Below, one piece after another: positions 16,001-28,891 of a stretch of DNA of 64,000 bases. The position numbers and the translations under genes are program-made. Below the pieces are notes generated by a model that was given only the letters and a program-made list of their open reading frames with translations, was not told the origin of the DNA and did no database searches. Position 1 is the stretch's first letter, and every line of letters begins with the position of its first letter. This DNA is from Cristatella mucedo. Its lineage: Eukaryota; Bryozoa; Phylactolaemata; Cristatellidae. The stretch lies in the NCBI GenBank assembly GCA_009760855.2, contig WPIO01000085.1, positions 1,584,501 to 1,648,500 on the forward strand, in the 5' to 3' direction.

Positions 16001-19000
16001 GGAATCCTTGTTCAATGTGCAATAAACCTATGGTAATAAGCGACCTTATTTCTGAAAATGGTATCGACCTGCCCGCCCTAAGTGAAACTTGGCTAAAATC
16101 GAAAAACTGACCGACAATTAAAGACGCTACTCCATTTGGTTTCTCGTTCTTTCACACCCCTAGATCAATCAAAACTGGAGGCGGAGTTGCTGTTATCGTG
16201 CGCTCGAAATTCAATTTCAAGCCATTTGCAGTACCCTCGAAGCAATCTTTTAAATCAATTGCCTTGGTCTCATCCGGAAAGCAAGCTACCGATAGTGGCA
16301 GTAGTCTATCGCCCACCAGGTACCAAATCCTCCTTTGTCTCAGATTTCTCCGATATCGTTTCGATTCTGTGTGCAAGAAATCGATCCTTCCTCGTTATGG
16401 GTGATTTCAACGTTCACTTTCACGTTCACTTTGATAACTTATCAGACGCCTTCAGACACCTTGAATTTCGTGCACTGACAGACTCATTGTCTCTTGTGGC
16501 TCATGTGCAGGGCCCTACTCACAGCAAGGGTCCCACACTCGACCAGATTTTCTCATACAACTGCACTTTGTCATCACCAATTATTACCAAATCCTGCTTA
16601 TCTGACCATATGCATATCTCATTCAATCTACAGTGTGTGCCCACCTCCTCCTCCGAAATAACATGTGAATCGTGAAACCTCAAGATCCTTGACATCGATG
16701 CTGTCCGTACGAGGATATCTGCTTCACCTCTGCTGCTCAGTCCTCCCTCCGATCTGTCATCATTGGTAGATAGCTTCAACACGACACTAGCTGACACGCT
16801 CGACGAGCTTGCACCTCTGACAAAGCTCACCGTGCACCCTCGCACAGACGGCCTATGGTTTACCACAGACATTAAACTAGCCAGGTCTACAAAGCGCAAG
16901 CTTGAAAAAGCATACAGAAGATCAGAACTGACTTTCCATCGACAGGCATATGAAGACTACTGTATGTCGTACCAATCAATTCTAGCAAAGGTCAAGTCTA
17001 GCTTCGATAAAAATATTGTCGAATCACAGATGCATAATCCAGAAACGCTGATGTCGACGATCAACCATGTTCTCAACCGCTCCCAGATTAGCTCTGTACC
17101 TGATGATCCTTGTCATGATCTAGCCGATCGCTTCTCTCGGTTCTTTGTCCATAAGATAGACAAGATCGGGGAATCCATCCCTGCGATGACAACATCCACC
17201 CTAAAATGCTGTTCCCCGATTCCTGGCTGTTCCTCGATGTCTACATTTAAGCAGGTTACTAGTGATCTCGTCCTAAATTTAATATCCCAATCAAAGAAGA
17301 CAACGAGTCCTCTGGACCCTATTTCCACTGTCCTGCTCCCACGCTGAATTGATAATAATTAATAATAATTCACTTGATAAAGCACCCTCAGAGAAACTAA
17401 TCTCTCTCTAGGCGCTTTACATTTGCTGTAAAGTGAAATGCAATTGAATGGTAAGTAAAATCATGCTTGAAAAACAAACGGAATGAATAATGAATCTGCT
17501 GCTGCCATGCATAACTAACATCATTAATATTTCGTTTGCCTCAGGTCATGTCCCAGCACCTTTCAAAAAAGATGTAGTCAGGCCACTTCTCAAGAAAGCG
17601 ACACTAGACCAAGAGAACTTGAGCAACTACCGCCCAGCCTCCCTTCTACCATTCCAATCAAAGACACTGGAACAGGTCGTGGCGGACCAGCTGAACTCAT
17701 ATATTGAAACCTCAAACCTTGCCAGTAAGTTCCAGTCTGGCTTTAGAGCTAATCACTCCACAGAGTCAGCATTGCTTAGGGTGTACGAAGACCTACTTAG
17801 GAATGCAGACATGGGTAGAGTGTCTCTGCTTGTTTTGCTCGATCTTTCGGCAGCTTTTGATACTATCAATCACAAAGTTCTTCTAGAGCGCCTCTCATCT
17901 CGCATGGGCATCACTGGCACTGCTCTGCAATGGTTCAGATCATATCTCAGTGGGAGACTCCAGAGTAATGACGTAAATGGACAAAGATCATCCGAGGTAC
18001 CTCTGAAAAATGGAGTACCTCAGGGCTCAGTGCTAGGTCCGGTTCTTTTCACGGTTCATACTCTCCCTCCTGCTGATGTGATTGCCAAGCATAATCTAGG
18101 CTTTCACTTTTATGCGGATGACACTCAGTTGTACCTTTGCTTTGATCCCTCCCAGCCTTCGAGCACCTCGAATTCTCTCAACTCACTTGCTGCATGTATT
18201 CATGACATCCGCACATGGATGGCAGCAAATTTTCTAAAACTAAACGATGACAAAACTAACTTACTAGTTACGGGCAAACCCAGTGTGATTCAGAAATTGG
18301 AAAGGCTGACGCTCAAAATTGGCTCTGCCAGCATATCTCCTGTTTAATCATCTCGAAATCTAGGTGTCGTATTCCAAAGTGACCTCTCGTTAGACGACCG
18401 CATCAGCTCCACAGTCAAATCTGCCTATTTTCAGCTTGTTAACATTGCTAAAATTCGGGCTCGTTTAGATAAGGATACCACGTCCAAGTTAGTTCATGCG
18501 TTTGTGACATCTCGTCTCGACTTCTGCAACTCACTGCTTACTGGCCTACCAGCATGTGCGATCAGGCGATTGCAGCTGGTGCAAAACTCCACAGCAAAGC
18601 TTGTCTGCCGTGAGCGTCGCAGTTGCCACATCACACCACTTCTCGCCGACCTGCACTGGCTACCAGTTCAACAACGGATTGACTTCAAGGTTTTGTCGCT
18701 CACTTTTAGGTCACTTCATTCTTTGGCTCCAGCCTATCTCTCAGATATACTTCCCCATCAGGCCAAGCATCGTACCACCAGCTTTTCGGAATCCAACTGC
18801 TTACCAATACCTCGTACAAACCTCAAATCCTTTGTAGACCATGCCTTTAGTTCGTATGCTCTTAAAGCCTGGAACTCACTCCCGACTTCCGTCACGACAT
18901 CTCCTGACTTGACCACATTGAAAAAGAAACTAAAAGCACACCTATTTAGGACAGCATTTAGTGGGTCCCTGTGATTTTTCCTTCATGTGCTTATGCGTGC

Positions 19001-20640
19001 TGACACTGTGCATGCTGCCACTAACCATATTTGCATGCTGACCCTGTGCATGTCACCCCTAAGCACATTGTTCATGTTGTTTATCAAACATGATTTTACT
19101 CACGATTTAATCGCATTTCCCTCTGCAGCAAACGTAAAGCGCCTAGAGAGAGAGATTAAGTTCTCTGAGGGCGCTTTATCAAGTACATTATTATTATTGT
19201 TATAATTATTATATTACTATTAATTATATATATATATATATTATTCTAATAGATATTTACGACAATTTACTAAGCTCTCATTCGCTAGTAAACTAGTTGT
19301 TGGAGTCTCTCCGCAGTCGCAGAGGCAGAGCTTTGGAAGCTGGGCAGACGGGCGGAGTGGTGGTGCCGCCGCCGCCGCTGCCACGCGACCGTCGGGTCAA
19401 AGGGCCCCCAGAGGTCACGAGGTTAGAGGACGATTTTAAAAAAGACTGACGCGAGGCTTGCGGGTGAGATCCCCCGCCCACTGCGCACTCCACTCGCCTG
19501 GAACGTGTTGTCTAGAGTCCAGACTCCGCCGAGGCTTTGCAAAAGGCAAAACGCTTTGTTGTAAAGGCCGCTGGAGTAGTGTACGTCCATGCCTGCCCTA
19601 TAGTTGGCGTAGTTGTCAATCGACGACCCGTCCGCGGGCGGATTGCACATGTCTCGCAGCGGCGCCCCGGACACGGTGAACTGCTGCCCGGGCTTGAGCG
19701 TGGGCACTCCGTTCGAGAAAAAGACGGCCGCTTGCCCTGCAGAACCGGAAACCGTTCCGATCCGGAATCGTTAGCCAGCGCGCGTGCATCGCGCGCCGCC
19801 GCCGCCGCCGCCGCATGAACTCTCAGTCGCCGCCGAAATGCTGACGCTTTTCACGCATTCAAATATATATTTTTCTATTAATCTATTATCTATTATCTAT
19901 TAATCTATAATTTATTTAATTCAAATATATTTATATTATATTATATTTATATTAATATATTTATATTTATTTGTATTTATATAATTTATATTACATTTAT
20001 TAATGTCACAGCGAATCAGCCCTGCGTTCGCTCCTGTGTTCGCTGTGACAACCGATGTCAAAACGTAAATCTCCGAGGACGAAAAACAAATAAGTATCAA
20101 AGGCGACGGCAACTTTCGGGGCTAAGGACGCAAGGCCTTTGACCGGGACAGCCTTTTTAGAGATGTACGTAGCCGATGCGACGTCGTATGCTGGGCACAC
20201 GGGCATTGTGCCTTGGCAGGCTGCTAAACATGGTCGCTAGCGTCTGCTAAAATATTTACAATAAGTTAACATGCCTCCAGATTCATTTTCTGGTTAGATT
20301 CTTCCCTAAAACCTTAGCACCAAACTTTGAAACCTAAAGCCTAAACCCAAAACCTCAAGCAATGCAAAAAACTCAATACAAAATACCAGACCTTAAAAGA
20401 AAGCTCAAAGACTCGCAATCCATATGCAATACGCACGAAATCCAAAGCCCTTAGCTAATGAGATACACCGCAATGTGTTCTAAATGTGCTGCAATCTAAA
20501 TTCTTCGCCAGTCCAGGCCATAGTGACGCGGGTGGACCGAAAGCTAACCGGGGGTGCTGACCACTGCGGAGAGAAATGGCAAGAGAAAGAGAAAGACAGA
20601 CAGAGAAAGAGAGAGAGAGAGCGAGGAATGGAGAGAGAGA

Positions 20641-20738
<98 letters not shown>

Positions 20739-23700
20739 ATCAGCTTCACACTTAATTCTGCCTACTTTCAGCTACATAAAATTGCTAAAATTTGGGCTTG
20801 TTTAGATAAGGATACTACGTCTAAGTTGGTCTATGCATTTGTAACATCCCGTCTTGACTTCTGTAACTCACTGCTTGCTGTCCTACTGGCATGTGCAATC
20901 AGGCGCTTACAGCTGGTGCAAAACTCTGCAGCTAGGCTTGTCTGTCGTGAGCGTCGCAGTTGCCACATCACACCACTTCTCGCCGACCTGCACTGGCTAC
21001 CAGTCAAGCAGCGGATCGACTTCAAGGTTTCGTAGCTCACTTTTAGGTCCCTTCATTCTTTGGCTCCAGCCTTTCTTTTTGTCAGATCTACTGCCCCACC
21101 ACAGGCCAAGCACTGTACCGCATACAATTGCACGAAATGTCAAGATCAGTTGCCCTTTGGAGACATTCCGCATGTTTCGGGATGCTTCCGGTGGCATCGC
21201 CATCTGTTTTACGTAAGAGCCCATCATTCGCCGCGTTTTCACGACTTGTAATATGTAATTTGCGAGCCATCGTCGAAGCGAAGCGAATGCCAGCAAACCG
21301 ATGCCGCTCAAATGCGTTTCCAATTTTTTTTCGATGAAGACGATTGAGTTTCAATAATAAAAATACTATATTGTTCAATGATAATAATAATAATAAATAA
21401 TATATAATATTTTCAATTATCTAATAATTGTCAATGCTGCAGACGCGGTCGGCACACTTTCATCATCGCCTTTATTCGATGGGCTCGGCAGTTGCCTGGC
21501 GACGAGTGGAATCTGAGCAGGTCGGGGCGGGGCGGGTTCGGTCAGAGCAACAGTAAGAGTCAAGTCAGAAGAGAGGGACGTCATCCTTCTGAGCGGGAGA
21601 CGGGTTGACCGGCCGGGAAGGAGGACGCGAGCTGGGCTGGTAATTTATTACCTGACATGTCTGAGAATGCCTCGTCAATACCTCCGGACTCTCCTACGTA
21701 CTCCAGTCTGGAGCTGTAGGACGAGCCAGTGTAGGCGTGACCGAGCTCGTGGGCCACGCTGTCCAGGGTGGTGAGAGGGTAAAACAAGGCTGATGCGCTG
21801 CAAAGTCAGAATCGTTAGCTCGCTAGTCGGCGATCACTTGCGCATCTTGCGCGCGCACGCACTTTGCTGTTGCACGTGCATCTCGTATTTTCATTGCGTG
21901 AATTTCTTATTGGCAGCGTCGAGCGTCAAAAGCGCTTGCAAATCCTCGGCCTTGGCCTTGACCCTTCCCTGCGGCTATCCGCCGTAAGGGCCAAGGATTT
22001 ACGCTAATAAACTGGCCAGCGTACTAACCTAACTGGCCAATGCTAACTAGCGAGCTGACGCGTCGTGCCCGAACCTTTCACATTATCCTCGAGGTCGCGC
22101 TCTCGCAGGCCACGATCGCTGCGCCTGCGCGGGAGGAAAGCGGCTATCTCGGTTATCTTAGCGGTCTTTCAAACGCTTTTGTAATTCAAAATACCGACGC
22201 CACGCACAATGTTCGTCGATGCGTGTATGCGTCATCACCCTGCACCTTATTCTAAATGCAAAAGTCTTTGATACATTAACTAGGAGTAGTCTAAGACATG
22301 TCAAGATATTGTCATCATGTCACGCAAAGTGAGAGTTCGCCAAATGCAAAGTGCCTAGACCGAGATTGGATTCTCTGAGGGCACTTTAAAAAAATGTATC
22401 GCTATTGTTATTATTATGAACTGATAAAAGCTACGCACTTGTTTCAGCTCCTGCACACGATAAATCGTCAACAGGATTTGTAAAAATGTCTCGAAAGAGA
22501 TTAATTTCTCTCATATTTCTATGCAAATTTATTTGTAATAATAATACTATTATTATTACTAGGGAGACGTTCGGTCCGCAGCGTTCAGGCATTTCATTCT
22601 TGATAGCTAAAATCGGTCTATTTATTTGGATTACTAAGCGCGTCTTGTGACTGCGGTCGGAGAAGCAAAACCGTCACAGCTGACATCCGATTCTCGCGAT
22701 CAAAGCATCTCAAGTAATCATAGCTCACTCGCCATGAAAATAAACTTACCGTAAAAGCACTACTAAAAATTAAATAGTTTAGGAATACAATTACGTGCTA
22801 TTATAATTATATATTATTATAATTTTATATTGTCATTATATTATATTATATATACTATTATAACAAGTACTATATACTATTATGTACTATACTATAAGAA
22901 TTATAAGCACTTATAAGAATTATATACTAAAGAATTATATTACGTACTATTATAATTATACATTATTATAACTATTTAAATATTTTATATTAATATATTA
23001 TATTATATATACTATTATAATAAGTAATATATGCTATTATGTACTATGCTGTAAGAATTATAAGCACTTATAAGAATTGCATACTAAAAATTATATTACG
23101 TACTATTGTAATTATATACCTTAATGCCTTAGCGTGAAGCGAGAAGTCGACCGTTACTAGGGTTCCCTCAAACTCGTCGGTGCTGTGTGTGCAGAGCTAT
23201 GGGAAAGCCGCTTATACTCCGCCTGCTTACATGTCTGCACACTAAACAGTCGTGGGGGCTATTTGTCCACGAGCTCGCGTTGTCTGTCCGCGAGCAGGTG
23301 GAATGCTTTTCGCTGACCCGAGGGGCGCTGATGACATCGCGCTCTGGCGGCTGCGTATCTGAGAGACCACCTGCCCCGCCCCCTGTTTTTCGTTCTTACA
23401 CTCCGCAAGGTCTGACTAGGTGGGCGGGGCAGGGTGGGGCGGGGTGGAGTTGCGGGCTTGCTGCTGTTGTTTGCAAATCGTTCGGCCGCAAGACCTGCGA
23501 TTTATCGTTCGAATCAGTGGCTATCAGGACCCCCCCCCCCCCGATCAAGGGCAGCGCCTCTCACAGTTGCGGTCTGCCGACCTCATTCTTGCGGCTAAGT
23601 AAGCTTGTCTGTGGAGTAGTGCTCGCAGTTCCTCACTCTAATGGTCTATACGTAAATAATAAACTTAAATAAATAAGAAATAAGAAATTAAAAATTAGAA

Positions 23701-24997
23701 ACAAGAGATAAGAAATAAGAAATTAGACAAGTCTCAAGTCAGACAAGTCTCAAGTAAGACAAGTCTCAAGTAAGACAAGTCTCAAGTAAGACAAGTCTAG
23801 TCACACAAGTCTAGTCAGACAAGTCTCAAGTAAGACAAGTCAGACTAGATGTATACGACGGTGAGCAATTTTCTTGCCAACTCTCAGGAGTCTCACTTCC
23901 CAGATATTAACTGCTCGGCCAACAGATTTTCAGCTTTATTGATTAGAAAAATTGCACATACTCGTGCCTCCTTAAAGCTCCCTCTGATGAAAGCATTTAC
24001 CGCGTCGCAACTTGCGACCTTTAATAAATTTTTTTTTATAAAAATTTAATAAAAATAATTTAATTAAAAAAATTTAATAAAAAAAATCGTGCCTTCCTTA
24101 ATTAACCAATTCCCTGAAGTTTCTTCCAGTGTTGTGGCTACCTTAATAAAGTCTAGTAAAAGGAGCTCGTCTCCTGGAGACCCAACGCCACAAGTGTCTC
24201 CTTTGCTAAAAGAGTTCACTAGGCTGACTGAAGGTTGAACAACGGATGCAGAGCAAAGTTCTTACGCTGACCCAAAAGGCCAAGGCTACGGCTTGGCTCC
24301 TCCATAACGAGGCTGAATTGCTGCGCCAGATTCAGCTTCCTCGTGCCGCCCTGAGATCCTGTATGGACAATAAATATAAAAATATAATTCATTTGTATAG
24401 CGCCCTAAGAGAACTGAATCTCTATTCAGGCGCTTCGCATGTGCCGAGGGGCTCGAGCCATCGACCTCGACCTTGGTCGGGCGAGCACCTTGACCACCGG
24501 GCCAAACCATTGCGGCGATAAATTATCTGTTCGATTCCTCCGCTTAAAGACCATGGGTGACAGAAGCTTTAGCTCTGCAGGTCCTAGACTGTGGAACTGG
24601 CTTCCACGACTCTTACGCAATGACAACTACTCTCCTGCTGCCGACTATGGCACATCCTTTTCAGCGGTTCTGAGCTGCTACTTCCATGCTACTCACTACC
24701 TCAACTGCTCTCCTGACTCTGCTTCCCACTTTCTCTTTGCTGAGGGAGACGAAGTCTGTTGGCTACCGAATGCGTACCGAAAGCCGCTTAGGCTGTGAGT
24801 GCGCTATACAAAACTCTCCTTCGCAGCGCTCACGTAGTCTTTGTGGCTTAGCGGAGTTACCGACGGAGATACCTTACAGTGCATATTTCGGATGTATATA
24901 TAATATATATTTTATTATACATATTATTATATTCTATTTGTATTAGTATACATATGCATATTTCGACCAATACAGCGCCGAAACATTAGTACGCGTA

Positions 24998-25063
<66 letters not shown>

Positions 25064-28000
25064 CTATATATTCGTACGCCAGCCTTGCAGTCAGTCTGCA
25101 CAACAGCAACGATGCTAATTGCTGCAGGCTGAGATCCGGCCCTGACTAATTTGCCTTTGCAGGTGGCTCCCAGTTAGTTTAGCGGTGAGCGAGTACACAC
25201 TCTCGAGTACACACACTGAAGCTCCGGGAACCCGCCGTCGCCGCCGTCTCCTCCCTCCTCGCTCAGCTCAACGGGTCGGTCGTCAGATCGAGCTGCAGCT
25301 CGAGGTGAAACTCCGCTTTTTTTCTACGACGCTCTCTCATCGTCTCTCGTCGGCGGCGCAGCCTCCGGTTGCGCGATCGGAGCTGAGCGTCTTCTTCTTC
25401 TTGAACATTTGGCTTCTTCCCGATCGAGGCTTCAGCCGGACCGTCGACTTCCGCCGTCAACTTCCGCTTCCGGCACCGCCTGAGGCACATATTAATTTCC
25501 AAAAGCCTGCGAGCAACGACGCTGATTTGGCTCAGGTGCGTGTTCTCCACCGAATTGTCCGAACTGAGACCGGCCCTGCTTCGTCGGGTGCCTGCGTCAC
25601 TTCCGAGCGCTCTCCTCCATATGGCGTCTCGCTGCCATTCGGTCGACGGACAAAGATAGACGTAGACGCTGTGCTAGCTAAGGACGGCCGAAGCAGCAGA
25701 GAATGCAGATTACGATTGCTTGCCGGTGCGTTCGCGAACGGTCGAATGTAAGCGAGAATGATCTGACGTTACGTAATGTAATTGTAATATAAACCAACGT
25801 TAAGTAATATAATCCGACGTCATATAATGTTGCGATTGGCATTGCTGGAGTGTCAGAATCGGTAATCGCTAAGGCACTCGACCTAAGGCGTCGGGTATCC
25901 GTCTGAGATCTTATGCAAACCGAATACTGACAGATCCAATGCAATGATGAATGATCACACACATAAATAAATATATATATATATATATATTACATAATAC
26001 ATAAGTATATACAATATATTATATATGATAATATATATATATATATATATGCATATTAATGCCTGGCTATATAATACACATTTTATAATATATATATTAT
26101 CATTTATATTTATATATATTTGTGTGTGTGTGTGTGTGTGTGTGTGTGATAATATGAATGACTAATTCCTGTGGAAACCACGAACGCGCGACCGCACGGT
26201 CCGAATACTCCCTGCAAATACTCCTAGCCGATGTGATTTAAAAGAATTTTTAGGATTATTGCTAGTATAACAGGATTAAATTCCTCAACGAATTGAAAGC
26301 GATGGAGTTTTTTCCTTAGCCGAGCGGACGTGGGCTCATCGCGTCGCGATTCGTCGCGTGTACCCATCCCGCCATATCGGGCCACTGCGGCCATTGCTTG
26401 CCTTCGCTGCTTTGAGTGAAGTCCGAATGGCGAATCCAAACGGAGCCGCGAGCCGCCGCGGTGCACGCACGTGCGAGCGAGCGACGCGCGCCTCGCCGGC
26501 CGTCGGAGCTGCGCGCGAGCGCCGTCGCCGCAGCACTCACCCGTCTCCAAAGTTAGCGTAGGCGCCGTCCCAGAAGGCGTTCGAGTAGTTGGCGCCGTAG
26601 TGCACGCGCACCCTGACCGGGACGCTGTTATAAGGACCGTCGAAGCCCGTGTAGGCGCGATACATGGACACGATCGTCTGAGTGTGGTACGCAACGTCGT
26701 TGGTCGCCGAGTAGCCACCGTTGATCGTGTCGCGCGTCGCGACGCTCGACTGAAGGCAGGCGAACTTCGTCGGTGTGAAAACTCCGCCGGTCGTGAAACC
26801 AAGACTCTGCACCTGAAAGCGCAGCCGTGTTGCGGTGGCGGTCGTTGAGGCGGCCATTTTGTTGGCCACCGTCCGCCCGCCCGCCCGGCACCCAATCAGC
26901 GAGCGAGCGAGCTGGCGGGCGGCGGCGAACACATGGCCGCGGCTGGGGTGGCTCCCCGACGTTTCGCACGCGGCGGACCTTCCGGTCCTCCCATTTTTTT
27001 GCGGCGGCGGCAAGGTCACCGACCTGAACGTCGGGCGTGCTGTAGACGCAGCTGCCGTCCGCCTGCAGGCCCACTCTCAGGTCGGGGTACAGCGTCCGGC
27101 CCAGCATGCGCCCCTGGTTGCCGCCGATGGCCTGAATCGTAGTGATCGCCACCGCCGGTGACTGCGTCGTGATGCCGTCCCACTTCTTAATGATCTTTAG
27201 AAGACAGAGTACAACAAAGAAAGTTGGAACAGCTGTTTCCACTCTGGGATTGCTCGATCGCGAGCGCTCGATCGCTTCGCGGGGGCTTCGAAGGGACGTC
27301 GCGCAGGGCGCCAGCGCCGCGAGTGCGTGCGTGCGTGCGCGTAGTGCACGCACTCGCAGCCAACTCGCCGCGCACGCTCTCGCGGCGATCAATAAATCGC
27401 CTTGCGATAAATCGATACATTTTTACATACTTAAATATCTAATATTTTAAGTATTAAGCATTTGTGTGCAGTTATTTGCGGCGCTCGCGATCAGCTAGCA
27501 GGCACCGCTGCTTCCTACAATCGCTATGCGGTTGCAAGAAGTAGCGGGAGGAATTCCTGCAATCGCTTTTGCGGACTTGCAGCCAAAGTGCACCGGAAGT
27601 GGCGCACGCTCGCGCGCATCGGCTCGCCGCGACCGCATTGCGACTTCCCATGATTTCCCGTTCGATCTCGCCGCCGCGGGAGCCGTTTGTCGAAAGGAAA
27701 ATATAAGGAAAATGTCGAAAGGAAATTGCATTGCTCATTGCGCGCGTCGCCTGATTTCGCGAGCGCCTGTGCAAAGCCAGCGTGCAGCGGGCGAGCGTCG
27801 CTGCAGCCAGAAAATTCACAGCGCTGACTCACCCTTCCGGTGTAGGCGTCGATGAGAGCTACCGGCTTGGTCGGTGCGACGCCGGGCCTGCCGTCGTACA
27901 CGAAGCTGACGCGGTAGACTAGCGCACCGCGCTTCGTCAGCGGATCGAACAGATACGTCAGCATTTTCTCCTGCAGCTACAGCGAGTCCTGCAGCTACAG

Positions 28001-28822
28001 CGAGTCCTGCAGCTACAGCGAGTGCTCCTGTAGCTACGGCGAGTGTTCTTGGAGCTACAGCGAGTCCTGGAGCTAAGTCGGCGCGGCGCACGTAGCGGCC
28101 GCCTGGCCTCGCCGCCACGGCGACCGCTCTCAGCACCTCGCAACGGTGGTGCCGGCGGCGGCGCCGGCGCAGGAAAGAGAGAGAGACGCCACGGTGGGGC
28201 CGCCGGAGACGATGCCGCGATGGCGCGAGAGCGTTCCATTGACGGTCGGCTCTCGCGCGGAGTAACCCCGGAAGTGCTGGACTCACACGAAAGAATCGCT
28301 GATAGCCGCAGAGACCGACGGCTGACGCCAGCGCGACGAGCGCTCGCTGAGGCGTGACGGCGGCGACGCCGTCGTCACGGACGATGATGTCCGCGCCGCG
28401 CCCGTCCCAGTTGCCCGTGAAGCTGCCGTCGGGTGCGAACTCGGCCGTGATTCGGGCGTCGTAGACTTCGTGATCGTTGACTCTTGGCTGGTATTTTACC
28501 TGCACGACGTTCGATCGCGCGATTGCGATTGGTCCAAGTGCACGTGGGTTCGGCTAACGTCTCACTCCAGGCCAGAGTTGAACGTCTCACTCGCTGGCTG
28601 AAAGCCACTGAAAGTGCGCGGCCTTCTACTGGGCTGCAGTCTACAGGGGAACCATCGGTGCCGTGGTATCTACATCTCTAGCTAGACAAGCCAACTGAGA
28701 GACTATCAACGTCACAAGATAAGCGACCGCTTAAAACGCTTGGACCGCAATTTCAGGAACTCCTCGTCGGCAGCTCAGAATAGAATCGGACGCTTGGCTA
28801 TTTCGTCTTAGAGACGAGTTCT

Positions 28823-28891
<69 letters not shown>

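Noticed and set aside
20290-20360. Telomere-like CCTAAA motifs
   Set aside because: Only scattered matches without regular period; an ordinary A-rich stretch.
23600-23850. Possible CRISPR-like array (ACAAGTCTCAAGTAAG units)
   Set aside because: No unique spacers; units are contiguous and degenerate, so it is a simple minisatellite in an intron.
25185-25751. 188-codon ORF in gene C intron 6
   Set aside because: Begins with GTG, has no ATG-based alternative of note, runs antisense to gene C and shows no recognisable motif.
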